This document shows positions 24,938 through 31,794 of a DNA stretch of 41,404 bases, piece after piece. The notes below the pieces were generated by a model that saw only the letters and a program-made list of their open reading frames with translations, was not told where the DNA came from and searched no databases. The stretch is taken from positions 1-41,404 of IMG/VR virus record IMGVR_UViG_3300021090_000056, one strand, 5' to 3'. This DNA comes from a virus. Within the stretch, counting starts at the first letter, position 1, and each line of letters starts with the position of its first letter. The translations under genes were made by a program, and so were the position numbers.

Positions 24938-25785
24938 CGGATAATGGTCTCCAATTGGGACAATAAATTACGTTCTTGTCCGGCTTTTAGAAAATCATTT
25001 GAATCTTTCATGCCCTCAGGATAGTCCAGGTGGATCAGCTTGCCTCTCCATCCCATATCACCGATTAGCTTCAAGCCTGCTCCCTCCTCTCCTTTGTCGG
25101 GCAGGACATAAATGGGCTTACGATAATCAGCCAACCAGTTTGGATCAAAAACATAACCGTGTGTGGGGGTAACAACAGGATAGCGAAATTTATTTAGAGT
25201 CAGGGCATCCAATATCCCGAACACAACGATCACATAGCTTCCCTTATCCAGCAGACTCCAGTCGGGAACATACATAGTAGGTTTCCCATCCGCCCAATAC
25301 CGAGTACCCAAAGCGTATTGGACATGCGGAGCAGCACGAAAGATCACAGTCTGAAATTTGTTGTCTCGATCCCATACGGGGAATGTGTACCAACCACGAT
25401 GATAGCCGATCTCATGAATATCAATTGCATCAACCAGGCCCCGCATCTCCAAGTAATATTGAAAAGTAGGAAAATGGATAAGATCAATATATGCCTGATA
25501 TGCCAACGCCTCTCTTGATTCATAATCGAACAATCCCTGGGGGGATTTATAATAAATGCTACGCTCTACCTGAACCTGAACAGGCTGACCCTCCATCTTA
25601 TTCCACAGGGTTTTCCATGTCCCACTGCGAGAACAATTTGCAGCCAGGCAGTGAAACCAACCATCTTTGAAGATCAACAGAGACGGGCTATTGTCTTGAT
25701 GAAACGGGCAGGACGCTACAATATAATTTCCCTTATCTTCTGCATTCCGAAATTTGCGCAAAAAATCTGAATATGCAATGGTCAT
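24934..25785 (-). CDS. DnaG-like primase with altered Toprim site
   Basis: 283 residues from ATG 25785 (GGAGG upstream). A CHC2-type zinc finger is seen (C26, H29, C46, C51: CPFHQDNSPS and WFHCLAANC). The catalytic core segment YLEMRGL...IGYHRGWYTFPV follows. In the Toprim region the usual Glu (EG..DA) is replaced by Phe189 (VVFGILDAL) and the DxD motif reads DKG (D230), while KDSNDFL is kept. Such changes would weaken metal binding, so catalysis may differ or be lost. It primes DNA synthesis together with the separate helicase. Confidence 0.75.
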   Translation of the reverse strand: MTIAYSDFLRKFRNAEDKGNYIVASCPFHQDNSPSLLIFKDGWFHCLAANCSRSGTWKTLWNKMEGQPVQVQVERSIYYKSPQGLFDYESREALAYQAYIDLIHFPTFQYYLEMRGLVDAIDIHEIGYHRGWYTFPVWDRDNKFQTVIFRAAPHVQYALGTRYWADGKPTMYVPDWSLLDKGSYVIVVFGILDALTLNKFRYPVVTPTHGYVFDPNWLADYRKPIYVLPDKGEEGAGLKLIGDMGWRGKLIHLDYPEGMKDSNDFLKAGQERNLLSQLETIIR

Positions 25786-25805
25786 TGGTGATGATCCTCC
25801 AGAAA

Positions 25806-25833
25806 TGGGTTTCGCTATTCCTAACGAAACCCA
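25806..25833 (-). other. intergenic stem-loop before the primase gene
   Basis: A perfect 9-bp stem (TGGGTTTCG / CGAAACCCA) with a 10-base loop, located in the 72-base gap between the preceding gene and the primase start. On the - strand the loop has AGGA. No U-tract, so an RNA processing or stability site is more likely than a terminator. Confidence 0.45.
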
Positions 25834-25857
25834 CTCCACTAAAAGGTCAGTCTTACT

Positions 25858-26658
25858 TTATTTCCGTGCTTTCTTTGCTGTTGGTTTCTTCGTTGCGGCC
25901 ACTTTGGACTTGGCGGGTTTCTTCTTAGCGGGAGTTTTCTTCGTGGTCTTTACCACATCCTCTCCCAACATTTCTGGAGTTAGGAGATAGGAAGAAATGG
26001 ATGACAGACCATCCTTGTCCACGAAACCCTTTTCATTCAGGCGCATGGTAAAAATCTTATTTGCCGCCTGCTGCCTGGCTTCCAGAAAAGGTAGAACGTT
26101 TCCGGCCCAGGCGATTTCGTCCTTGACCATATCGTAACCAGTCAACTGCAAAAAGGTTTCGACTTTCCTGCGCTCACCTGACGTACCCTCAAGCATAGAG
26201 ATCATTGTGCCAGGATATTGAGCGAAGATGTAGGGGAGTTTGTGTGGGATATTGAGGCCCTTGTATGCACCCTTTTCCGCAACGACCAGCTTGGCAGTAA
26301 AGATCAACTTGTCGGCTTCATAGTATGGGCCAGTGCGACCCTGCCGCCATCCGCCTGCTTCGACCTTCGGTTCGGGCACGCCTGGATTGTCGTCTGTGAC
26401 ACCGATCCGGTTGGCGTATTCTTCGAACCTGACCAGGTAAGGTTCGGCGCGGTATGGAGGAGAAGCAAATTTGATTTCATCGTTGGTTTTGGAGAGGGTG
26501 ATGTTGTATAAGCCGGACGGACGCTCCCATCCGTTCTTATTCACCGTGTAGGTGTCACCATCGGCAAAGATCACACGAAGGGTGTCTTCGGCCAGGACTC
26601 GCACTTCGGCTGCGCCGCGCATACCAGTATATGATTTGTTCTTAGTAGGAATTGACAT
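25858..26658 (-). CDS. unknown protein with histone H1-like basic tail
   Basis: 266 residues. The first 220 contain beta-rich segments (VRVLAEDTLRVIFADGDTYTV and KLIFTAKLVVAEKG read in parts) and a helical part; the last 35 are Lys/Ala/Pro-rich (TPAKKKPAKSKVAATKKP) like the tail of bacterial H1-like proteins. It lies next to the primase. Nucleic-acid binding is likely from the tail; a single-stranded DNA-binding role is a guess from position, although typical SSB proteins have acidic tails. Confidence 0.55.
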   Translation of the reverse strand: MSIPTKNKSYTGMRGAAEVRVLAEDTLRVIFADGDTYTVNKNGWERPSGLYNITLSKTNDEIKFASPPYRAEPYLVRFEEYANRIGVTDDNPGVPEPKVEAGGWRQGRTGPYYEADKLIFTAKLVVAEKGAYKGLNIPHKLPYIFAQYPGTMISMLEGTSGERRKVETFLQLTGYDMVKDEIAWAGNVLPFLEARQQAANKIFTMRLNEKGFVDKDGLSSISSYLLTPEMLGEDVVKTTKKTPAKKKPAKSKVAATKKPTAKKARK

Positions 26659-26677
26659 TGGAATTTTCTCCTTTTGA

Positions 26678-26974
26678 TTAGTAGGATTTATAGGGTTTAT
26701 AAGGTTTGTTGGGTGGTATTTGTTTGCTCAACGTCCATCGTTCATTCATCTTCTCGACAGCGGACGTATAGGTATCGAGGAAGATTGTCCAACCTTCCAG
26801 ACTGAGTATGATTTGGCCTCCTTTCGCTATTTCGACAACATGTTCAACAGGGATAGGGATTTCAATGAACAGGGTATCATCAAAGGTCAATGTAGCCGCA
26901 TAAGGCTTCCATTGGGTACGATCAGGGGTTGCACTTTCCACCTTCGCGCGGATCATAACTACTTTTGATGACAT
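26678..26974 (-). CDS. unknown small beta-rich protein
   Basis: 98 residues from ATG 26974, which overlaps the preceding stop by one base (TGATG) and has AAAGG upstream. Strands VVMIRAKVES, AATLTFDDTLFIEI and IILSLEGWTIFL suggest a barrel or sandwich. Ends in Pro/Lys/Tyr repeats (PYKPYKSY). Function unknown. Confidence 0.55.
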   Translation of the reverse strand: MSSKVVMIRAKVESATPDRTQWKPYAATLTFDDTLFIEIPIPVEHVVEIAKGGQIILSLEGWTIFLDTYTSAVEKMNERWTLSKQIPPNKPYKPYKSY

Positions 26975-27132
26975 CAGCGCACCTTTATTTCCTGACCAAA
27001 ATCCCACCCCTCAAACCATGCGTTTCTTTCCGACCCATCCGCATAGGGATTACTAAACCTGGAATCGCCCTCACGAAACGCCTGGTATCCTTTTTCATAT
27101 GCGATGGTTTCTTTGTCCAGTACAGTTCTCAT
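26974..27132 (-). CDS. RMF-like small protein
   Basis: 52 residues. The segment AYEKGYQAFREGDSRFSNPY, then ERNAWFEGWDFG, matches the layout of ribosome modulation factor and its phage relatives: GY.A...G...NPY......R..W..GW. The family contacts ribosomes or other partners; phage members are uncharacterised. It starts with GGAGTACGA upstream, overlaps the coiled-coil gene by 4 bases and the next gene by one. Confidence 0.7.
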   Translation of the reverse strand: MRTVLDKETIAYEKGYQAFREGDSRFSNPYADGSERNAWFEGWDFGQEIKVR

Positions 27133-27302
27133 TCGTACTCCTTTTCTTCTGCTAATGCAAGTTTTCTTCGCAGACTCACAATTTCCTGATATGCCTTTTT
27201 CGCAATCAGGTTACGTCGCAAATCACGATCAGTAACCCAAACCTCCAGCGACAGGCGGTCGAGGGACTCTAAAATATCAACAACTTCCAATTCTTCTTCC
27301 AT
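27129..27302 (-). CDS. small coiled-coil protein
   Basis: 57 residues from ATG 27302 (AAAGGAGTCTA upstream). Acidic N-terminus (MEEELEVVDILESLDRL) and a charged helix (KKAYQEIVSLRRKLALAEEKEYE). Overlaps the RMF-like gene by 4 bases (ATGA). Unknown function. Confidence 0.55.
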   Translation of the reverse strand: MEEELEVVDILESLDRLSLEVWVTDRDLRRNLIAKKAYQEIVSLRRKLALAEEKEYE

Positions 27303-27312
27303 TAGACTCCTT

Positions 27313-27444
27313 TCATTCCAGAAAATAAAGAATAAATGAACCAGCCAGGGCATAGCCAAGTACACCCACATCTTTCATTACTATGGCTATCGCTCCGCTA
27401 ACAATCCAAATCACAGAAATTACAATAACTTTTCCTGCGCTCAT
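27313..27444 (-). CDS. very small membrane protein
   Basis: 43 residues with two hydrophobic segments (VIVISVIWIVSGAIAIVM and VGVLGYALAGSFILYFL). AAAGGAG precedes ATG 27444, and the next gene has another AAAGGAG that overlaps its end. Topology fits a small inner-membrane hairpin. Unknown function. Confidence 0.6.
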   Translation of the reverse strand: MSAGKVIVISVIWIVSGAIAIVMKDVGVLGYALAGSFILYFLE

Positions 27445-27464
27445 TTTGACTCCTTTCACTTTCA

Positions 27465-29087
27465 TCATTCCATCATCTCCATATAGATTTCTTTGATGAT
27501 GTCCGTCTCGATCAGGTTGGCGAACTGACTACGTTTGGTTCTAACAATTTCGTCCAGTCTTTCATCCACTGTTCCCTGGGCTACCAGGTAGTGAGATGTA
27601 ACCGCGTTCTTTTGGCCATTGCGATGCAGGCGGGCTTCTAGTTGTTCTTCATCGGCTGATGTCCACAGGCGCTCGGCAAAAATAATGTGGCTGGCACTGA
27701 ATAGATCAATTCCTTCCTTGCCTGCACTAGAGATAATCATCACTTGGATGCCATACTCATAAGCACCAGGGGCATTGAAGGCTTCTGCCAAGTCCTGACG
27801 ATCCTTTGGCTTCGTGCCCCCATCAATGACCCCTGTGGTATATCTTTTGGCCTGTAGTGCCTTCTTCAATTCTTCAACCACTGCTCTGTGATGGGCAAAG
27901 ATCACAACCTGGTTACCTGTCTCCAGGACATCCTCGGCCAATTCGATAGCCGCTTGTGTCTTGCCCATCCCGACCACCTGACGTAATTTGTTGAGCAAAG
28001 TGAGCGCGCGCGCGGGCTTATAGCCTTCAAGGCGGGCCTGTTCTTTGACAGAACGTAGGGTCTGCTTATACTCTTTTACATTGTCAATGGTGATCGGGAT
28101 GGAGACGCGGGTTATATCAGGCAGGTCAATAGCCACCTGTCTCTTGGTTCGCCGTAGCATAATAGGGGCAAGCCTGGCCTGTAACTCCTCTGTATTTGTT
28201 TCCTGATTGGGTGGCACGATCCAATGGCCCTGGCCAAATACGCCGCCGCAGTAACGCTTACCAAACTCTATGGCATTACTCCAGGTCTTTGGGTTGAGCA
28301 TATGGAGAAGCGGATACATTTCCATCCGGCGATTTTTGAAGGCCGTTCCAGTCAAGAATAAAAGATTAGGCACACCCCTGACCAGCTTGCGAGCAACGCG
28401 ATTACGTTGACTTTTGTTGCTCTTGAGATAGTGTGCCTCATCTAAGATAATAGTATCAAAAGGAATAGTAGATAATTCTTCATAGCGTGAAACCATAATC
28501 CCATAGCTCATGATAATAATACTTACGTCTTTGATAGGTTTCTTTCCATCTTCGATCACTTGCCAAGTTCGATCCGCGGCCCACATCTTGATCTCTTTCA
28601 AGGCCCACTTCCAGATTACATTTGCTGGAGCAACGATTAGGACTTTTGTCCCTCCAAAAAGATTTGCCCACGCCAGGGCTTCGGCGCTCTTGCCCAGGCC
28701 CATATCATCGGTCACCAGGGCACGGCCTTTCGCAGCATGGATAAATTCAACCCCTGTCTTTTGGTATGGATATAATTCTTTGGGCAATTGTTTGCTCAGG
28801 TTGGGCCTTTCAGCTTTTGCATCTGCACACTGCCTGATCTTGGGATCAATATAAAAACCAATGCTCATAAGAGTTTCGATTACCTGTGCGCAATGCCAGG
28901 CTGAATTGGGAACAGACCACACTCCTTTGTGAGTCTTGTAGTTCCATTCTCGATCAGGAATAGTACGCACCACTTCAATTAGCACAAGATCAAAAGGAAA
29001 CGAGATTACTACTCGATCACCCTGGAGAGTGGCCGCATGATCTATTCTTGGGGGTACTGATTTGTTGAATGTCATTGGTAGTCTCAT
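27465..29087 (-). CDS. SNF2-family helicase, SMARCAL1-like
   Basis: 540 residues. The N-terminal HARP-like strand (WNYKTHKGVWSVP) is followed by motif I VTDDMGLGKS (about 125-134), the DEAH box (216-219), LFLTGTA motif III, and the C-terminal lobe with VVIFAHH, ISSAGKEGIDLFSA and the motif VI RLHRNGQKN. This arrangement is typical of phage SNF2 translocases that anneal or remodel DNA forks. AAAGGAG is just 1 base before ATG 29087; a second ATG 12 bases later has 13 bases of spacing, so the start is uncertain. The upstream spacer holds a three-way-junction structure. Confidence 0.85.
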   Translation of the reverse strand: MRLPMTFNKSVPPRIDHAATLQGDRVVISFPFDLVLIEVVRTIPDREWNYKTHKGVWSVPNSAWHCAQVIETLMSIGFYIDPKIRQCADAKAERPNLSKQLPKELYPYQKTGVEFIHAAKGRALVTDDMGLGKSAEALAWANLFGGTKVLIVAPANVIWKWALKEIKMWAADRTWQVIEDGKKPIKDVSIIIMSYGIMVSRYEELSTIPFDTIILDEAHYLKSNKSQRNRVARKLVRGVPNLLFLTGTAFKNRRMEMYPLLHMLNPKTWSNAIEFGKRYCGGVFGQGHWIVPPNQETNTEELQARLAPIMLRRTKRQVAIDLPDITRVSIPITIDNVKEYKQTLRSVKEQARLEGYKPARALTLLNKLRQVVGMGKTQAAIELAEDVLETGNQVVIFAHHRAVVEELKKALQAKRYTTGVIDGGTKPKDRQDLAEAFNAPGAYEYGIQVMIISSAGKEGIDLFSASHIIFAERLWTSADEEQLEARLHRNGQKNAVTSHYLVAQGTVDERLDEIVRTKRSQFANLIETDIIKEIYMEMME

Positions 29088-29115
29088 GCTCCTTTATAGT
29101 TTGTGACGAAGGGGA

Positions 29116-29175
29116 GGGCGGGTGTTTCAGAAGGATGCTCAATCCTGCTAAGATTACTCTTTCGCACACCCGCCC
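29116..29175 (-). ncRNA. three-way-junction RNA structure before the SNF2 gene
   Basis: A perfect 10-bp outer stem (GGGCGGGTGT / ACACCCGCCC) encloses two small hairpins: AAGA/TCTT at 29150-29161 and AGGAT/ATCCT at 29132-29146. It occupies most of the 107-base gap upstream of the helicase. There is no U-tract after it. It may be a leader that controls translation, or a processing site. Direction is assumed from the flanking genes. Confidence 0.45.
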
Positions 29176-29194
29176 ACGAACTCTGCGATTATTG

Positions 29195-29578
29195 TTATGG
29201 ATACGGCAAAAAATTCTTTGCGTCCCACTGCTCGCGGATAACACGCGCAATGGTTTTGAAGCGGGCCTGCCCATAGTCATTCAAGTCAATGAGACTCGTA
29301 AATGAGACTCCATTGTGCTCAACGTGCTCAATAAAACTGCCGCTGACGGTAACATTCAATTTTTTTGCCAAAGGAATAGGAAGTCCTCCCTCGTGAAGGT
29401 CATTGTCGTAAATATCAATCCCCCCGACGTAACCATTGTTATTGGAAACAACGCAAGCAACACCCAGGCAACAATAAGATGGATTTTTTCTTCCTTTTAC
29501 CAGCCTATCACGTGCCTGTCTATAATCACCACTATTGAGTGCAGCAATCCATGAGTTTACAAATTCATTGCGAGTCAT
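29195..29578 (-). CDS. conserved phage protein with YCCLGVAC motif
   Basis: 127 residues. FVNSWIAALNSGDYRQARDRLV, then NPSYCCLGVACVVSNN, resembles a widespread small phage family (W..AL.SG.Y.Q....L....YCCLGV). The C-terminal part (VSFTSLIDLNDYG, FKTIARVIREQW) is also typical. Family function is unknown. AAAGGAAAAAAA precedes the start at 29578. Confidence 0.65.
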   Translation of the reverse strand: MTRNEFVNSWIAALNSGDYRQARDRLVKGRKNPSYCCLGVACVVSNNNGYVGGIDIYDNDLHEGGLPIPLAKKLNVTVSGSFIEHVEHNGVSFTSLIDLNDYGQARFKTIARVIREQWDAKNFLPYP

Positions 29579-29603
29579 ATTTTTTTCCTTTCAAACATAA
29601 ATT

Positions 29604-29634
29604 GGGTGAGACTATACAGTAGGTAGTCTCACCC
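29604..29634 (-). other. intergenic hairpin, possible weak terminator
   Basis: An 11-bp perfect inverted repeat (GGGTGAGACTA / TAGTCTCACCC) with a 9-base loop in the 79-base gap. On the - strand AATTTATGTTTG follows, a mildly U-rich tail. It may attenuate or stabilise the message ahead of the YCCLGV gene. Confidence 0.45.
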
Positions 29635-29657
29635 CTACCACTGTCCTCAGTTTATAC

Positions 29658-29843
29658 TTATCGGACTACGACTTCTTCCCGCCTCGGAACGAATACATCG
29701 GGCGCGGGGATCGCTTTTTCTTCGTCAGGTATCACAGGTTCGCTATCATCATCTTCTTCAAGTTCACGAAGAATGCGCTCAATCTCTGATTCCACGTCAT
29801 CGTCGCTTTTGCTTCCACAGCCACAACTAAAAAAGTCACTCAT
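29658..29843 (-). CDS. small acidic protein with CGCG motif
   Basis: 61 residues from ATG 29843 (AAAGGAGG upstream). N-terminus FFSCGCGSKSDDD, then an acidic helix (ESEIERILRELEEDDD) and a Pro/Val-rich end with PRREE. The cysteines may bind metal or form a disulphide. Function unknown. Confidence 0.55.
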   Translation of the reverse strand: MSDFFSCGCGSKSDDDVESEIERILRELEEDDDSEPVIPDEEKAIPAPDVFVPRREEVVVR

Positions 29844-29848
29844 GGTTC

Positions 29849-30307
29849 TTACCTCCTTTCGTATATTGTAGATTTTTCTGGTGTTGCATCCCACTTTGGA
29901 TTTGTCATAACCTGACTATTTAGTTTCAGGTGTGTTTGGTTTTGCTGATCCAAGCGGGTATCAATGCTCTTGATAAGAAAGACAATATGTTTGATAAGAA
30001 TTGCTCCAGTAGATAAAGCCAATGGAAATGCCAGGGCAATTGCAACCTGCGGATCAATAAAATAAACAACAGCAAAAAAGATTCCGAACCAAATGCTGTT
30101 GCAATATTCACAGTTGACTCCTTCATGCAGATGCAACTTAGAAAGCAATCCATTCTTTTTTCTGCTTCGAACCTCCGCTCGTGCAATGCGTGAACGTAAT
30201 TTCAGAAACAAATGGAACGGGCCGTTTTCGTTGGCAAACAAATTGGACAAACGCCACACAGCAGCGAAAAGGTAGATGACAATGAAGGGCGTCATGATTT
30301 CACTCAT
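29849..30307 (-). CDS. DUF1360-like phage membrane protein
   Basis: 152 residues: an N-terminal hydrophobic segment (PFIVIYLFAAVWRLSNLFA), NENGPFHLFLKLR, then CEYCNSIWFGIFFAVVYF and a second hydrophobic pair. This combination (WRLSNLL..E.GP, then C..C.SVW) is seen in DUF1360-like phage proteins. Start ATG overlaps the previous stop (ATGA). Probably sits in the inner membrane; role unknown. Confidence 0.6.
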   Translation of the reverse strand: MSEIMTPFIVIYLFAAVWRLSNLFANENGPFHLFLKLRSRIARAEVRSRKKNGLLSKLHLHEGVNCEYCNSIWFGIFFAVVYFIDPQVAIALAFPLALSTGAILIKHIVFLIKSIDTRLDQQNQTHLKLNSQVMTNPKWDATPEKSTIYERR

Positions 30308-30525
30308 AAGGTACGTCGGGCTTTGAATCTGATTGGGAAACCCTGCGGAGCAAACCCCTCATAACCAATGACATGGGCTTGTCCATAGGCAGGAGAAAAA
30401 CTTGGCTTATCTGTCTTTAGATCAACTACATCCCCAATACTCAGCTGATCTCTGGACTGGAAGATAATATCCTCATCAAGATCGGCTTTACCAATAGTAC
30501 GAATAGTAGTAATTTTTCTGGACAT
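30304..30525 (-). CDS. small basic beta-rich protein, unknown
   Basis: 73 residues from ATG 30525 (AAAGGAG upstream, 8 bases spacing). KITTIRTIGKADLDEDI, then IGDVVDLKTDKPSFSPAYGQAHVIGYEGF, suggests a small barrel. Ends RFKARRTL. Function unknown. The long inverted repeat lies immediately upstream. Confidence 0.5.
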   Translation of the reverse strand: MSRKITTIRTIGKADLDEDIIFQSRDQLSIGDVVDLKTDKPSFSPAYGQAHVIGYEGFAPQGFPIRFKARRTL

Positions 30526-30551
30526 CTGGACGACTCCTTTCAAACTATGTT

Positions 30552-30672
30552 AGGTAGACTTGGCAGGAGTAGGGAGATTTGTTTAGCGTACTACGAGTTG
30601 CGGGTCACGCTTGCTTCTTCTCGTCAAAGTAACTCCCTTACGCTTACTGTGACACTCCTGCTACCTCTACCT
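30552..30672. ncRNA. 121-base long imperfect inverted repeat, possible structured RNA
   Basis: Arms AGGTAGA + GCAGGAGT (30552-30570) pair with 30654-30672 over 15 of 19 bases with a 4-base internal mismatch; further nested pairs are AGGGAG/CTCCCT and ACGAG/CTCGT, with GCG/CGC inside, and an alternative AGCGTA/TACGCT pairing. This fills half of a 265-base gap without a credible gene (30526-30790). It might be a small RNA, a leader, or a DNA structure beside the putative origin. The strand of any transcript is not known. Confidence 0.45.
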
Positions 30673-30790
30673 AGATCGGAAACAGACTTCAACATGAAAA
30701 TTAGACATACGCCAAGTGTACCAGAAATATTAGAAATAATGTTAGAGCAAAATAAGAGAACGCAACCTACATATTAGGTCAAGGTAAGGC

Positions 30791-31432
30791 TTACTTCACA
30801 AATAGTTTGGCAATCGGAGGCACATACGGTTGTTGCGCATAACCGCCTTGTGTATGTTTATTTACATCAGGCAGTTTGGTGGAGTGGAGAGGAAATACTT
30901 TTACTTCTTTTTTCTTTGGATTTTCCTTGACTCTATTCATAGACTCTACTATAAGACTCTTATTCTCTACTCTGTAGCCGTTCTGTCCACCTTTTTTGGT
31001 CATTCTGTCCACCTTAGATGATTTTCTGTCCACCTTAGATGATTTTCTGTCCACCTTAGCTTTGTCATATTTTGCATAATGTAAGGTGGTCGTTCTGTCC
31101 ACCTTCCACTCTTTGCGTGGACGTGTGACGTAGTGACTGGCATCCTTCGGGCCGTGCCCACCACGATAAACGCGTAGAATAACTGACCAGATTTCCAGTT
31201 GATCGAGGGAGCGACGTACTGCCTTTATATTTGCTCCAAGTTCATAGGCAATTCGGCTGGCTGATGCTGTGGACTTCTTTTCTTTCATCAGTTCCATGCG
31301 TCTGATAAATCCATAGACAGCCCGATCAATGAGAACCACTTCTGGAGGGAAGTTTACAAAGATGGGGTTATATGTTTCGCCTTTATAGGCAATGTTTGGT
31401 GATTTTAGTTTGGTGGGTTTTGTGCTTGTCAT
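30791..31432 (-). CDS. replication initiator-like winged-helix protein with internal iterons
   Basis: 213 residues. Residues 25-95 (FPPEVVLIDRAVYGFIRRMELMKEK, SRIAYELGANIKAVRRSLDQLEIW, VILRVYRGG read in parts) form a winged-helix module as in phage O/DnaD-type initiators. Residues 110-152 are encoded by iteron-like DNA (KVDRKSSKVDRKSSKVDR). The C-terminal third is Lys-rich and may bind helicase or DNA. GAGGAG precedes ATG 31432. Its position upstream of the replication block suggests it starts replication at its own gene, like lambda O. Not confirmed by search. Confidence 0.65.
   Translation of the reverse strand: MTSTKPTKLKSPNIAYKGETYNPIFVNFPPEVVLIDRAVYGFIRRMELMKEKKSTASASRIAYELGANIKAVRRSLDQLEIWSVILRVYRGGHGPKDASHYVTRPRKEWKVDRTTTLHYAKYDKAKVDRKSSKVDRKSSKVDRMTKKGGQNGYRVENKSLIVESMNRVKENPKKKEVKVFPLHSTKLPDVNKHTQGGYAQQPYVPPIAKLFVK
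30981..31105. repeat. iteron array, candidate replication origin
   Basis: Five direct copies of TTCTGTCCACCTT: 30981-30993, 31003-31015, 31024-31036, 31045-31057 and 31093-31105, plus an inverted AAGGTGG core at 31083-31089. The first four are spaced by 22, 21 and 21 bases, about two helical turns. Copy 30981 lies in a different reading frame (encoding KGGQNG) from the others (encoding KVDR), so the DNA, not the protein, is conserved. The array inside the initiator gene matches lambda-type origins. AT-rich stretches flank the array. Confidence 0.75.
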
Positions 31433-31488
31433 GTGAACTCCTCATGTTTTGTGATCGGTGCTAATCATTTATAGACTCTGAATTCTTC

Positions 31489-31546
31489 GGGATGGGCAGG
31501 CAGGAGTTCAAACTGCTTTTTCGGGGGCGCTTCCCTAGCCCATCCC
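31489..31546 (+). other. three-way-junction structure upstream of the + strand island
   Basis: Outer stem GGGATGGGC / GCCCATCCC (9 bp) encloses two hairpins, GCAG..CTGC (31499-31513) and GGGGG..TTCCC (31523-31535). The second pairs fully only as + strand RNA because it needs G-U pairs. It lies in the 209-base gap between the initiator gene and the island, which otherwise shows only a possible weak promoter (TTGTGA, 15 bases, TATAGA near 31450-31476). The role may be regulatory. Confidence 0.45.
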
Positions 31547-31628
31547 TGGTCTGTAAGTGTATCAAGGTTGAAAAAAGAATTATGAGTAGAATATGAGAGG
31601 ACTACAAGAAAATAACATACGAAACTGT

Positions 31629-31634
31629 TATAAT
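31629..31634 (+). promoter_or_regulatory. possible -10 box giving a near-leaderless message
   Basis: TATAAT at 31629-31634 lies only 7 bases before ATG 31642, so a transcript started here would begin close to the start codon. There is no good -35 box at 31606-31611 (AAGAAA). No Shine-Dalgarno precedes ATG 31642, which fits a leaderless start. Weak evidence. Confidence 0.35.
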
Positions 31635-31641
31635 TTTACCT

Positions 31642-31794
31642 ATGAAAAGAGCGATCAACCATTCCAAAAAAGTAGATCGAACCTGCCGTAATAATGGATC
31701 ATGTTCTTATTGCCGCCGACCCCGCCTGCATAATTCTACAAAGAGAAAGCTGGAGAGCAGGCTGCAAATAAAGGAGTTTATGCATGATAGATAA
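31642..31794 (+). CDS. CRNNGSCSYC mini-protein of the + strand island
   Basis: 50 residues: basic N-terminus (MKRAINHSKKVDRTCRNNG), the motif CRNNGSCSYCRRPRLHN, and a basic helix. Short proteins with a C.NHGSC.YC motif occur in many phages and probably bind a zinc ion or nucleic acid. It overlaps the HNH-like gene by 11 bases. Start is chosen on reading-frame continuity, not on a ribosome site. Confidence 0.6.
   Translation: MKRAINHSKKVDRTCRNNGSCSYCRRPRLHNSTKRKLESRLQIKEFMHDR

Noticed and set aside
30547-30777. A 76-residue + strand open frame in the origin-side gap
   Set aside because: It runs through both arms of the long inverted repeat, has no ribosome site and no neighbours on that strand.
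31489-31546. A tRNA, suggested by the GTTCAAA loop and a GC-rich closing stem
   Set aside because: Total length is 58 bases, and no anticodon arm, D arm or CCA-compatible end can be drawn.
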